In this document: positions 10,530 to 22,470 of the stretch, piece after piece | Position numbering within the stretch: position 1 is the stretch's first letter | How the letters are laid out: every line of letters begins with the position of its first letter | The notes under the pieces: generated by a model | Told to the model about the DNA's origin: nothing | The model's input: the letters and a program-made list of their open reading frames with translations, nothing else | Databases searched by the model: none | From: Balanoglossus misakiensis | Taxonomy: Eukaryota; Hemichordata | Reading direction: 5' to 3' | NCBI GenBank assembly: GCA_040954595.2 | Contig: CM082583.2 | Span: forward strand, 7,688,001-7,752,000 | Length of the DNA stretch: 64,000 nucleotides | Position numbers and translations under genes: made by a program

Positions 10530-13500
10530 GTGGAAATCTGTCAAAATGTCATCGCTTCTTCCATCTGACCATTTTCTAATACCTTCCGGCAACCTGTCTA
10601 GACAAACCGTATTATACATGTATTCCCAGGGATCCACAGCCGACGTTGTGGGGATTTGGCATTACATTCATTGTCGCCAGGTTTACGATAGGGGCCGTGA
10701 AGACGACCAACCTCAGAGATTGGCGTTGATGTGCATACGAGATGTTGCTTAAGCAAAGTTTGGAGTCATTACAGCTTTTAAGACAATGATTACCGAACTT
10801 GCCTTGTAGTCTAACCATTACAGTACTACATGTATTATCAAGGTACTCGAATGTATCTAGGCTACTACATGTAAGTGATAAATGACATGAAAAAATTGAA
10901 CTAACCGCTATTTCTACTCAGAAAGCATCATTAATAGGTGCGTCACATAGGCCCAGCTCACGCTGCGAACTGTCTTTGCTGAAAGCGCACATCACAGAGA
11001 CCCAGCTACGTTCTACGCACATCGGCATCAGATAGCCGTCGCACGCGGCGCTGTTTCCTGGTCCGTGCATGGACCCTGGGGGAACTCCGGGGTCCACGGT
11101 TCGTTGCATTTAAGACGACCGCCCCCTCTGGTGGGTTTCTCATTAGAGTGCCGATAAGATGACGACTCTTCGAGCGAGACAGCAGTGCGCCGTCGCACTG
11201 ATTGGATCATTTGCCACGCTCGCTTTCCTAGAAACCATTGACCTTTTCTTTCATGACGACAGCGCTTCATACAAGATCGGGCGTTGGCGGGTTATCAAGG
11301 CGACGCTGACCGACCAAAAAGGAATTTCAAAATGATCGCTTCAGAGAAAATAAAATTGCGCAGGATGCATATGGTAGGGGGATATCGTAATGGTATCGGC
11401 TACTTTTATGCGATACTGAACGAATACATAAAATTTATTGCATTATTGTCAACGTTGAATCAAATCAACCGACTCTTTACAGCGGCCGACAATATATTTA
11501 AATTCTTAGTCAAGGTAATTACAGTGCATATTCTATCAGTTTTGCAACTATTAGAATAGATTTTCCCCCCCAGAACAAATCGAAAAAGACATTTCATGTA
11601 TGTATTCATTTCCGCCAGAAGAACGTGGGGCCAATTTGCGTTCGCTGCGAATACGGTGTGTTACCAGAGCTCTTATCATTTCACGGGTAGTTTCAACTTA
11701 TAGCTTTCTGCCAGATCGGCTAGGATTGAAATCGCGATATTTATGATCACATATCATAGATTTGATGACCGAGTGGTGTCTTTAAAATTATAAAGAAATA
11801 ATTAGAGTTAGTTTAGCTTTCCGAGACATTTTAAATACCATTAAATTTGATCTGTTGATTTCCGCTATAGGCGTGGTACAGTTCCGGTCGCATTATGCAT
11901 AAGTCGCATGTCCATTTTTGGTGTTATTTTAAACGTGAGATGTTTGTTGAAACCTACTCTGGAGTCACACAGCTGGCATGCAGATATAACAGATTCGGCC
12001 AAAATGAATTTCCTGGAAAAATTATTCATAATAATCACGATGCTGTGCGTGCGTATTTGCTCAGCGTCTGGGGCTACCGAATGAGTTACCAAGGGCATAT
12101 TTTTAAAAAGAAAACGACCTTGCCTCTTTAATGAACGATTTGAAAAACATTTCACGCATTCAGACGCATTTAAATGTCTCGGCCACCCACGATAAGTCGA
12201 TCACGCGGGCAATTGAACCCACTGAAACGCCTTTACTGTTGGCTATATAGACGCGGAAAGACCCGGCGAAAAGAGAATGCCAGTCCGTTAATTTGCATTG
12301 GCGACTGTTATTAGCCAATTGACTGGGTGAATAACACGGTGTGCAATGCAGTGTACAAAATGTCCCAGAATTTGAATTGCAAGGAGCGGATTTTGAGGCA
12401 AACTATAGACGACGAAGGATTTCACTGAACATGGTGAACCTTACAGATTGTAGAATGTGCCCTAGATAGCCTGTAGTAAACTGGAAGTTCCGTTGCGACT
12501 CCAGGCGCCCTCTTTCCCCCTGAGAGGGGTAGTGTCTCGACGGACATGCTGTCCATGTCGTCAACATGCAGGCCAGCCCAAGGACGCTTTTTTTCCATCG
12601 AAACAAACGAATTTCCGAGAACATACTTTTGACACGTGTCATCTTTTAAATGCGTGTGGACATAGCTGTAATTATATGATAACTAAGACCCGTGTTGTTC
12701 TTGTCAAACTTGTAGGATTTAAACAGTCGGTCGCAGAATAGCCTTGTGCATTTATATTCACGGAGTTAAAAGTCAAATTAGCGTGACACGTATCTCCCTT
12801 TCCGGTTCATTAAATCTCAATACGGAATTATCATCATACCATCGGTTAAATTCAGTAGACACAGTCGCAGCGGGGAATTTATAGGGGGTAATTGATTGCG
12901 TTCAACCACGACGTGATTGATATTTGCACTGTAATATGACGCGAAAGGTACCTGTATATATCAACTCCAGACCTTGAGTTCGTGTGCTGGTCTGTACCAG
13001 GCATAGACTGAATATGCTCCCGTATCACGATTTTTGCCTTAAAACAATACGTGCGAGATAAAGTTGGGTATGCATATCCCTGACAATTAACGTGGACTGA
13101 TCAAAAAGATTCCAGTTTCCACTGTCTTCACCTATTTCCATAATATTACCGACTGTCTCAGTCAGCTGGTAGTTCTATAAAAAACATCCCACAAGCTTAT
13201 GACTTATGGATATTCGCCACAAAAAAATGTGTGCTTCAGGATGAAGTCACCCAGAATGGCTAGAAAAGATTCAGAATATATTCATCAACATACATGTACG
13301 GATAAGTTCACAATGCCCTAGTTCCGTCGTTTGCCGCGACGTCGTAAGTGACGTGGTATTTTACGATAATGATTAATTAATGTTAATTAAGCATCGTTAA
13401 AGAACGTTTTACCACCCCCATTAGTTTGTAGCAGATGGCTGGATGACCAATGTCAGTTGTAAGCCAATAAGCCAAAATGCATCAAATGAAGGTGACGGTT

Positions 13501-14930
13501 ATAAATGGTATACTAATCGCTAGACAGTAAATTTAAATACATTTATTCAGTGAGGTGAATACATAATCTCACAGTACCAGTTTGGTTTATATACACGTTA
13601 AGGATTATTTGTATAACTGACATCGCATGTAATAACACCCTATTAGTTCTGCTGTGCAGTGGTGGGGGCGCTGTTTAAATATCAGCACTGTTATAGTTTG
13701 AATACGGCCGATGCTGAAAACGTCTATACATGTAGTTCAGTGTGAGTTGCATATGTCATAACCGACACAGGCAATTACGAGACGATCATGTCATCAACGA
13801 CATCGCTTGCATTGTTAAAAGAATGTGTGTACTTTAGAGCCAGTGAGGGCAAAACTGAGTATCGTGCGAAAGGGAAATGCATAACAAATCGGCGCTACTG
13901 TGAGACCTTGGGGGAAGCTGCTTCGAGTATGCAGATTACAATCTTGGGGCTGTCTGGGAAGCTCGTCATCGTTTTACGTCACGAACGTGCATGTGAATGC
14001 GGCGATTCCCATCTATCTGACCCCGTTGTGCCAACTGAGTCTGAAACGGCTGTTATGTATCGGTCTGCGGGGAAATGCAGTCATCTTTCTCACGCACAAC
14101 GCAACTTCCGATCATTCTTTTTACCATTGGACATTTGAAAGGGCTGATATTTGCCTCTTTATTTGTCTATTACATGGTAATACACACGGTTATGCCAGAC
14201 GCAAAGAAACCACTCACAGTAGAGTGTTTAGAAACGCACGGTGATGACCCCATGGCGGAAATGCAATATATCATTGTCATTACCGACATTTACTGTGTTT
14301 CGTAGTTATTCTTCCGCGCAAATATCATAATACTGCGGATTTGCCTCGGCTTCTGTTCGCTCGTCATCTTGGCGGATCGCCGAGGCTAGCCGTTGGCTGC
14401 GGTGTGTTATTCGAGACCTGGCGCCCAGACGTTTCCCCCCATCGCACTTTTGATTTCCCCTTTGGTTATCGTGCAGAGAACGGGAAACACGACAACGACG
14501 ATCAGTATCCGCGCCACTTCAGGGAGGTGTTGTATTTTTCTTCCCAAGGGGTGAGCGATCCGCATCTTTGTTATGGAGTCTTGCACGACCAAGACGCCGC
14601 GAGTCCATTTTCGGTCCGTATGGTCGGATTTCCTCCTCATGTCCGTAAATTAGCAACCCGCTTTTCAAGCCGGTTCGAGCAGACTGAATTTAAGCATGAC
14701 ACACGTATTCGCACTCAAATGAAACACGGTATCGCGTATACGGTTTGACTTGAGAAACAAAGTTGTTATACTGCTCTCTCAATCGGAAAACGACCCATAG
14801 GAAATGTTCCTTGCTTGTTTAGAATGTTATCGGCAAAACATATCTCGAAACCAGTACCCGGATGTTGGATAACTGGCTCTCAGTTTAATAAGGCAACACG
14901 TGACCGCGTCGAGCCTTTCTACATAACGGC
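10530..14930. other. Intergenic stretch, no supported gene
   Basis: Several open frames occur, the longest on the + strand between 13788 and 14748 and on the - strand at 11028-11270. They overlap one another in different frames, and none shows a family motif or a consistent set of splice sites. TACATGTA octamers occur at about 10615, 10827, 10865, 13290 and 13727. The block 10920-11300 is noticeably more GC- and CpG-rich than its surroundings and could be a regulatory or decayed exon region. Confidence 0.5.
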
Positions 14931-14937
14931 GTACGCA

Positions 14938-14943
14938 TATAAA
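14938..14943 (+). promoter_or_regulatory. TATA box of GPCR A
   Basis: TATAAA lies about 30 bases upstream of a plausible start near 14968. The predicted leader exon then runs to a strong donor at 15091/15092. It is the only good TATA box with a usable donor in the 1.5 kb before the receptor coding exon. Confidence 0.5.
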
Positions 14944-14967
14944 TTCACCGCCAGATTCACTGTCCAG

Positions 14968-15091
14968 GCTTAAGAACCACAACGCCGCACTTTCTGCGTC
15001 TCTCCAGAAGTGACTGGGAGAAAATTCAATTGACTGTTGGCATCACGGATTTACAGAGCTTTACATCTCCGATCAGAGAGATTCTACAATC
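14968..15091 (+). other. Probable non-coding first exon of GPCR A
   Basis: This is inferred from a TATA box at 14938, a strong donor (TACAATC followed by GTAAGTAC) ending the exon at 15091, and a good acceptor (CGCCTTTTCAG) at 16211-16221 just before the receptor coding exon. The intron would be 1130 bases. A spliced leader before a single coding exon is common for receptors of this class. The start base is approximate. Confidence 0.45.
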
Positions 15092-16279
15092 GTAAGTACA
15101 TTTACATGTACTCGGCGTTTTACTGTACTGAGGTCTTTGGGGTCTTAGATTTAAACGTGGACAAGGAAGGAGAACGCGCAAGTTTCATGTATACAGTATA
15201 ACCATATTACCGAACGTGCCCGCGTTTTTCTGATTGCAATGTGATGGGGAAGAATAAGCGGTTAAACTTCTAGCATCGCACCCCAAGGATTTGTTTCTAT
15301 TGACTAAAATTCACTCCAGAAAATGCAAGCCGACAACTTCACACGTCGGACAAAAACGTACCAAACGTGGCACGATTTTAAACACGAACATAAACCAGGA
15401 ATACAACTGATGACTCACCGTCGATGTCACAGTCGCTACTTGTAACCTAGGCAACAATTTTGAATCACTGAATCAAGTCGAAATGATGGCCGCTTGGTGC
15501 TCTTATTTGCCAATCTGTCAAACATATATTCGCCATGATAGTGTATTTGTCAGTGCAAAAAAACTAATCTTGATAGCCATATTGCATAATGAAAGAAAAC
15601 GACGAGAATATGTATACTATAATATCTTAGTCCTTTTAGCAAGCTTGAGTGAAAGGTATGTCTCAGAAATGTCTTCTGTCGCACACAGACGGACACTGAG
15701 TCCTATCCAGGAGATGTTCTTCCGTGAGTCCGTAGGGACTCGTAGTTTCATTGGCGCTTGGATGTTAAATCACAACAAGGCGAGCTTTCTTGCTGTGTTC
15801 TCGGAAAAAGAAAACATTAATGGTATTTTTTGTGAGGCGTGATTGAAGATGTCCCGGGGGATTCATAAATAATATCGCCATAAAGAGTCGCAAATTATAT
15901 GTTCATGTGAGCATGGCAACAATTTCTCTTGCTAACAATTACTTTTTATCGAACTTGAACCTGAAACGTTGATTGAAGAGAGGAAAGTTCACACCTAGTC
16001 TATTCTTACTTTAAACAATCACCATTTCTGGAGAAAATATATCAATATTTATCTGTTGAAACACCTTCTGCTTGTGCAAAGAAAGGCGTATTTTGTTAAT
16101 TTTGTAGTCTTTTAGGCAGCAGGAAATTGCATAGCTAATTTGAATGCAATATCTTCTTGGCGATTATAACGCCCACTCTACGACAACAACCGTCACTCAT
16201 TAAAATCCATCGCCTTTTCAGATCGCTTCAACAGGACATCTGCAATAAACGACGTGGTCACGTGGGAACAGCCAGGTAC

Positions 16280-16292
16280 ATGTAATATGTAA
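16280..16292 (+). promoter_or_regulatory. Two adjacent start-stop uORFs in the GPCR A leader
   Basis: Two ATGTAA units (16280-16285 and 16287-16292) sit one base apart in the predicted leader, about 60-70 bases upstream of the coding ATG. Minimal start-stop uORFs are known to stall ribosomes and lower downstream translation. The first comes from a copy of the TACATGTA octamer abundant in this DNA, so chance is possible. Confidence 0.4.
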
Positions 16293-16350
16293 CTGCTCTG
16301 TTGTGTGACTGTGCCGAGGCAGCTGCAAGTCCAAGGTCTCCTGTCTGTTA

Positions 16351-17547
16351 ATGCAAGTCATTAAGCCTTTCTTAAATATGGTCTGGAACGCCACCCTTGT
16401 CAGTCAGAGTATGGAATCATATTCAGCTTTGAACGAGACCGATTACTTCGACAATGAAGGACTGGGAGTTCTGCCGCCTTGGGTTTTCCACTTATTCATA
16501 CCGATCTATTACAGCATCGTCTGCATCAGCGGTCTGGTGGGCAATGGCCTAGTCATATTTGTCCTGGTCAGGTACCCCGTCATGAAAGTGGTTCCCAATG
16601 TCTACATCCTCAACCTCGCTTCGGCGGACGCGCTCTTCTTGATGGGTCTGCCCTTCCTCGCCTACTTCAACACCACGGGCAAGTGGGTGTTCGGGGACAG
16701 CATGTGCCGCCTGATCATCGTCATAGACGGTATGAACATGTTCACGGGGATATTTACGCTGACCGCGATGAGTATCGACCGGTACGTTGCTATCGTGCAC
16801 CCGGTGTGGTCGAGACGACACCGCACGGTCACCAAGGCGAGGATAGTTTGCCTCGTGTTGTGGGTTCTCTCGGCCGCCGCAACCGTACCATTTTGGATAT
16901 ATGCCGGGACATTGACGTTCGGTGACATCACAGTGTGCAATGTCATGTGTCCGCCGTCTGTCCAACGGATCTACATAATCTGTACGTTCATTGCTGGTTT
17001 TGGCCTTCCGATAACCATCATAACAATATTCTACGTGCAGATCCTTGCCTATCTTGTCACTGGGACTCGACATCGGAGGGTTCGAATAGGGAGAGTCGGT
17101 GTGATGATACTGCTTGCTGTTGCTCTCTTTCTCTTTTGTTGGGTGCCCTTTTGGACTGTACAGCTGATGATCACGCTAGTTAAGCCCGAGAATCGCACGA
17201 AGAGCCTGAAAATCTCCTACTTCTTCAGCCCTTTCCTGACCTATGCCAACAGTTGCCTCAACCCGGTGGTTTACACGTACGTGCGACAGGACTTTCGACA
17301 GTTCTTCTTGAAGATATTTCGCGGGCAGACGAGCATCGCTCGGAGACTCGAGTCCAACGGCCGGAGCTTCAACTACAGCGCCAGCAACACGCAACTGCAG
17401 ACGCCCTCGCAAGCCATCCCCTCCGCATCCAATACCGCGATCACTTTGACTCTCCGAAGCAGCGTTTACAACAAGCCGGGCGACGAGGAATTGGGGAAGT
17501 GGTCTGAGAACATTAACGGCAGCTCAGATCTTGAAATTACTATGTAA
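16351..17547 (+). CDS. Somatostatin-receptor-like GPCR A (rhodopsin class), single coding exon
   Basis: 398 aa from the first ATG, with seven membrane segments at roughly residues 48-75, 84-106, 119-141, 163-184, 205-233, 248-272 and 285-309. Family marks: GLVGN in TM1, NLASAD in TM2, Cys119 for the loop disulphide, DGMNMFTGIF with Asp126 in TM3, DRY at 143-145, CWVPFW in TM6, and YANSCLNPVVY in TM7. The DxxNMFT block with the TM3 Asp and the YANSC-NP block are typical of somatostatin and allatostatin-C receptors, where that Asp contacts the peptide's Lys/basic residue. The receptor should couple to Gi/o at the cell surface. N-glycosylation sites occur at NAT and NET. Three in-frame ATGs exist: 16351 (weak context), and 16378 and 16411 (both with A at -3 and G at +4). 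The paralogue begins at the residue matching 16411 (MES...), so a 378-aa protein is quite possible. The tail ends in ITM, a possible class II PDZ ligand, and lacks the usual palmitoylated Cys. An ATTAAA at 18060 may be the poly(A) signal. Confidence 0.93.
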   Translation: MQVIKPFLNMVWNATLVSQSMESYSALNETDYFDNEGLGVLPPWVFHLFIPIYYSIVCISGLVGNGLVIFVLVRYPVMKVVPNVYILNLASADALFLMGLPFLAYFNTTGKWVFGDSMCRLIIVIDGMNMFTGIFTLTAMSIDRYVAIVHPVWSRRHRTVTKARIVCLVLWVLSAAATVPFWIYAGTLTFGDITVCNVMCPPSVQRIYIICTFIAGFGLPITIITIFYVQILAYLVTGTRHRRVRIGRVGVMILLAVALFLFCWVPFWTVQLMITLVKPENRTKSLKISYFFSPFLTYANSCLNPVVYTYVRQDFRQFFLKIFRGQTSIARRLESNGRSFNYSASNTQLQTPSQAIPSASNTAITLTLRSSVYNKPGDEELGKWSENINGSSDLEITM

Positions 17548-20500
17548 AGCTGCATTGCAATCCGTGGTAAATGCTCTACAGGGTATACGTGCACGGAGTG
17601 GGGAAATAATGCATCTTCGTCGAACCCATCGACAAGGAAAACCGAAGCAGTCGGTGACTGAAACCGTGTTTTTTGTAACTCTGCTTTACAATCATTGAAC
17701 ACCGGTTTCTATCGCCTTGAGCATGTTTGGTTTATCGCCATTACGCTCGAAAGAAAAAAAAAACCTTACACTATTATAGAAGTTGCATATATTTTGTTTT
17801 GTGCGACGTTTGTACAATGTGTTCCCACACCCCTTCTTCAGATAGCAAACATAATGAAAACTGCAAGTCCATTGGTTTCTATGACAAAACCGGACCTCTG
17901 CAGAAGGAAATGGGAGTGGAAGGGTGTATACAAGGGGCCAGCGCTATATCCCACATCTCATTTCCGAGGAAAGCGAATTTGGTGGCGGCGGCTTGTAAGC
18001 AACATGACCTGTAATCTATCAATGGCAGCACCAGCTTGTATTTAATGTTCACCTATACGATTAAATGAAACAGAAATGCAAGCGCCTGATTTGTTCCGTT
18101 TTATTTCACCGTCAGCTGGACATTGTGTTACAAATATTTATTACAATGACCTCTTTTGTGCTTATGGCTGCCACACGTGTAGTAAGTGCCGTGGTTTCTG
18201 TGCACACTTTCAGTTTAATTTGCTTTGCAAGATTTCACTGGAGTCAAGTGCTCCACTCCCGCCAATACGATAATCGTATTCACAAAATCGCATTTAGCAA
18301 GCTCACGTCAACCCTCACATCATTGACTGACGTGTGGAATGTTTTATGTCTCATGGTTTACTCAGTTCTTCGCATTGGATCAACTGTCATCCATAATCAA
18401 TTCATGACTCAAGTCACTCCTTGTTACGTAATTTTCTATTAAGCATTATAACCACACGAGTCCATAAATTAATGTTTCTAAGGCGACATACTTAAAATAA
18501 CAGCGATTTTGGTAAAATATCCACATGATATTGGTATTATTTGTAATTTTTAGCCAATCTTGATTTATATTTGGTAAGCTTACGGTTCCTATAGCCACAG
18601 AATAAACAGATGGAGGAACGCAATTACAGGTATACAGTAGACATGACGACAAATGCTATTCACTATGTAATAACTTGGACAGATCTAATTATTCATTGGC
18701 TTTTATTCAATACTGTACATTTCAGGATGCGAGGCCTTACGTAAAATGTAATGTTCAAGCGGCGTTATCTGAATATACCTGCAGGGACAACTTTGGTGAG
18801 TTCCATACAAAAAGGTCACATTCATATCTTCTTAGACCTTTTTTTTGCTTTTTGTTGGCTCAGTACTGGTAAACGTTATAAAACGTGATTTCTGTGAAAT
18901 TTGTGAGTGCAAATAAAGCAGATTCTACTATACAAGGTAGGGTGCCGAGACTACCGCTACGCTCAATATAAACAAGCTATTTGTTTAGATAATGCGTCAC
19001 TGTTCCCACAATTCTTTTATTTGGCGAAATTGCGATGTTTTTTTAACAATGAGCAATAAACCGATCCCATAATGTTCCATGGGCATTGTCTGTGATTGCA
19101 ACCTACTACATTAGCATGTTGTTATAAATCACAGCGATCTTTGTTCTCGTTACCGACGAGTATTTAACCTTCATCGTAGCGCACACAGTTTTCCTATTTC
19201 GGAAACCCGCGATTTTTGGTGTAATTATAATTCATCGAGCAATGCCAATTTCCAAACATTTTATCCTGGTCATACGTGAATCCCGCGAAAATTAATACCG
19301 CGGCAGGGTTTGCTTTAACTATACTAACGTACGCATTCGATTAAATAAAAAGAACGTTTCAAAAACAAATTAAAGTGACAACTCGCTGTGCGGCCACTGC
19401 TGTCACTTTGAACGGTTAAATTGTGAAGTACAACACATCGTTAACAATTCGTGGCACTGACATATTGTGTGCGAGGGTTAGTTGATTTATCCCAGGAACT
19501 GAAAACGTCGGTTGAATAGGAAAGGTCTGGAACAGAATCGTTCACGACTTTCCATGGCATTATATGTATGTGGCTGGGCAGAAGGTCTTTCGCGTCGTCA
19601 TTCATCTCTGGTCAATAAGGATTTGATGGATAATTAACCGGCCAGAAGTCACTGAGTAGGTGATTCTTCGCTCACTGCGAGATCTCGCGATACTTCGTTA
19701 ATAACCGTGGCAATACAACTTAATTTTTGTAGGTTCGAACTAGAATAGGTATAGAGTTTAACAAATTAATTAACCTTCGCATAGATAGTTGAAAGAGGTC
19801 TGGGGGAATCGTTCCCACCAGGTAGAATGTTTGGCTACATACACGACACATGTCCTTTACTTCATATATATATGATACAGTGTTCCTTAATTCAAGCCTC
19901 TTTTCCAACCAACGGTTTTATTGCTCCCTAGTTACTCCTTTTAAATAAAGGCAGAACCGATTTCCAAATTTCCAGATTATTACTGATATTTCCTTTCATA
20001 ATGATTATAGCAAAAAGAATCGGATATGTCGTATTAGGGCGGGGCACAACCACAGCGACTAATTTTCTCAAACAATACAGATGGTTTTTACTGATATGGG
20101 AAAATATCCATTGTTTGGGCGCATTTGATAGAAATTGTCAATCCTTCGCCTCAAAGTGCATTAAGTCACGCGAATTAAGGCTTCAGCGGTACACGCATTA
20201 CATTTCAATCCCACAAAAATGAGAAAAACTAGGACAGGATCCCATGAATCCAGCCTTGTACAATCTCCCTTTAATGGATCAATTTGTCGGGTAATGGCTA
20301 CTTTTATCGACATGCTTATTCCGAAAACGGACGAAATTTGCTGATTTTATCCAACGAATCAGAAGGCTTGTTCATAGTACGCAATGTGTAGTAATGTGTA
20401 CGTGATGATGTGAGTCTTCTCGTCGTTCTGTGCATTTTTGGCTGACTGTGTTGTACTTTGCTGTTTTGTGTTTTTGCATCTAACCATGTAAATGAAATAT

Positions 20501-21970
20501 TAGACCTTCATATCGATAAGGACGATGGCAATTATTTCTGTCAATGCCGACATCTATGGGGAATATCATATCTTCACAAACGATCATCAAAGTCCAGCTA
20601 TAAAGGCCATGTCTTCGAAATCATTAAATATGCAAAATAACAATTAATTGTCCGAATGTAGGCTACCATGTGATGTTATGATTGATATCTGTAGAAAGTT
20701 CATCAAATTTGATAAGCCACAGTTATAATATCTGATTAATGAATCATTTATAATGCAATTTAGAGTTCAATATCTTAGTCACCCAAAAAAATATATATTT
20801 TGAAATTTCTGCAGTTGAAAACATGATGGTCGGGACCCTTCGCGGCAAATTATGTATCAATTTCTCGCTCTAAACTGCACGGAAAAGATGGCAATATTGG
20901 TCGCTGGTGCATGCTGTAATTTCAATTTCGCTTGAGATGTCATACTCAAAAGAGAATTCCACTGTACACTGTTGCGCGTAAGTTCGTGAATGCACGGTGC
21001 CTAAATGCGCCCAATGTAAAAAGAAAATTGAACCTTTTGCAGGGCATGTTAATGATTCAAACATTACACAACTATACCACACAGATGTGCAGGTACCTGT
21101 AACAATGGAAGAAATAGCGGAGTCTGTACAAACTGAATATCTCAACCCCGAAGGACAGATGGCTTCATTGTAAATTCACACCGGGTGCCATTCACGATAG
21201 TTACACATACATGAGTAATGTTTTAGCCCGTCTCCTGCGATAATTGAATATGATATAGAATACAAACAAGACACCCTGTCGCCATATTTTACGCCAAACA
21301 TTGCTTATAAAGGTAACGGAAATTGCATAACGCATGCAGAGAAGCACAATCCTACCATGATAGTTACAATATACCCAACGCAGTTTATCCAAAGGATTCA
21401 AGTCGTTAAATTATGTCAGATAGATCCAGGTTTTATACTGGGAGCTTTAAATTGTCCTCTATTTCTACTTTATGTGTACAGCGTCTTAATGTCGTTTAAC
21501 AACGAAGGCGTTTAAAAGAAATATATTTTATACTCTAATTAATGTGTCAATGTACAATATGTGCTGTCTAGTTTACATTTTAATTAAATAGCACTGCGTG
21601 TGGTCACGTGTTGCATGGTGGGGACAATACTTTTAGAGAATGTTCAATGTGAGATACAGTGAAAGATAACTGGATGAAGCAGTGGGCATCATGTATTTGA
21701 GTAATTCAGAGAATACTGGATAAGCAAGAAACCGGATGAATGGTAAAAATAAGATGACAGGGGTGATTTCACCGATCATCCCGACTTTCACACTTAGCCC
21801 AAGTACATGTAGTGTGTGTAAACACCTTAAATAACACCTTCGAGAAGAGATGTTAGTTCTCACAGCTCTGCAGGCAATCCACATGAAAGCATGGTACTTA
21901 AATACGGCGGAAGATTGAAGTCTATTTGGCCTGTGTGCGTATCGATGTTTACGATGTTCAAAACGGCCTT

Positions 21971-21983
21971 GGGGGGGGGGGGG
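21971..21983 (+). repeat. G13 homopolymer
   Basis: Run of thirteen G in the intergenic DNA. Similar runs occur at 31206-31222 and 63374-63386, all on the same strand. Confidence 0.85.
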
Positions 21984-22431
21984 AATAAAATAAAATCTGA
22001 CACAATAAGGAGAGTCGGATATGCACAGCGGGCGGCATATTTTGTCGAAGTATATTCAATAGCGTAGAAATAACGATGACAGACTGTCCTTTCGCGAGCA
22101 GCGTTATGTTTTTTTTGGCGCGAAAAGTAGCCATCGCTCGATAAGTTCATATAGATCATACAAGGACATTGTACGGTACGATATGATGAGATTACGTATT
22201 TGAATTAAGCAGACGGTACTGTTATACATTTTTGTGTCTCAGTGACCTGAAGAGATAGTCTGAGAGATAGCAAGGGAGAAATGGTTAAGACTTTCCAAAG
22301 CACGTCGGATAAAATCAAAAACTGATACATCTTAAGGAGTTTCAAGCAATCAAACCCGCACGGCCTGATAATGTAGGCCGCATATTTTTTAATCGTCCAT
22401 TTTAGCTTCCCAGTGTGTTCGCCTAGAACGG

Positions 22432-22470
22432 ATCTTGGGGCACCTACCACCCAAGTAGATGCCCCAAGAT
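22432..22470. other. Hairpin with near-perfect 16-bp stem
   Basis: Left arm ATCTTGGGGCA (22432-22442), one C, then CTAC. A 7-base loop CACCCAA follows. The right side is GTAG, one A, then TGCCCCAAGAT (22460-22470). The stem is 11 + 4 bp with a single C-A mismatch between them. It is too short for a typical pre-miRNA unless the stem extends, and it is not next to a gene. It may be the core of a small foldback element or a structured RNA. Confidence 0.6.

Noticed and set aside
10490-10752. TATAAAAAGG followed by a 74-codon frame at 10528
   Set aside because: The TATA-like string is the A-rich flank of the histone stem-loop, and the frame has no recognisable features.
13788-14748. Cluster of overlapping open frames on the + strand, some with hydrophobic stretches
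   Set aside because: Three frames overlap each other, none has a family motif, and no set of splice sites joins them. A decayed receptor was considered, but no TM signature (NP-Y, DRY) is present.
18065-18442. 125-codon frame on the + strand with several hydrophobic stretches
   Set aside because: It lies in the probable 3' region of GPCR A, is AT-rich, has no motif, and its hydrophobicity follows from T-rich sequence.
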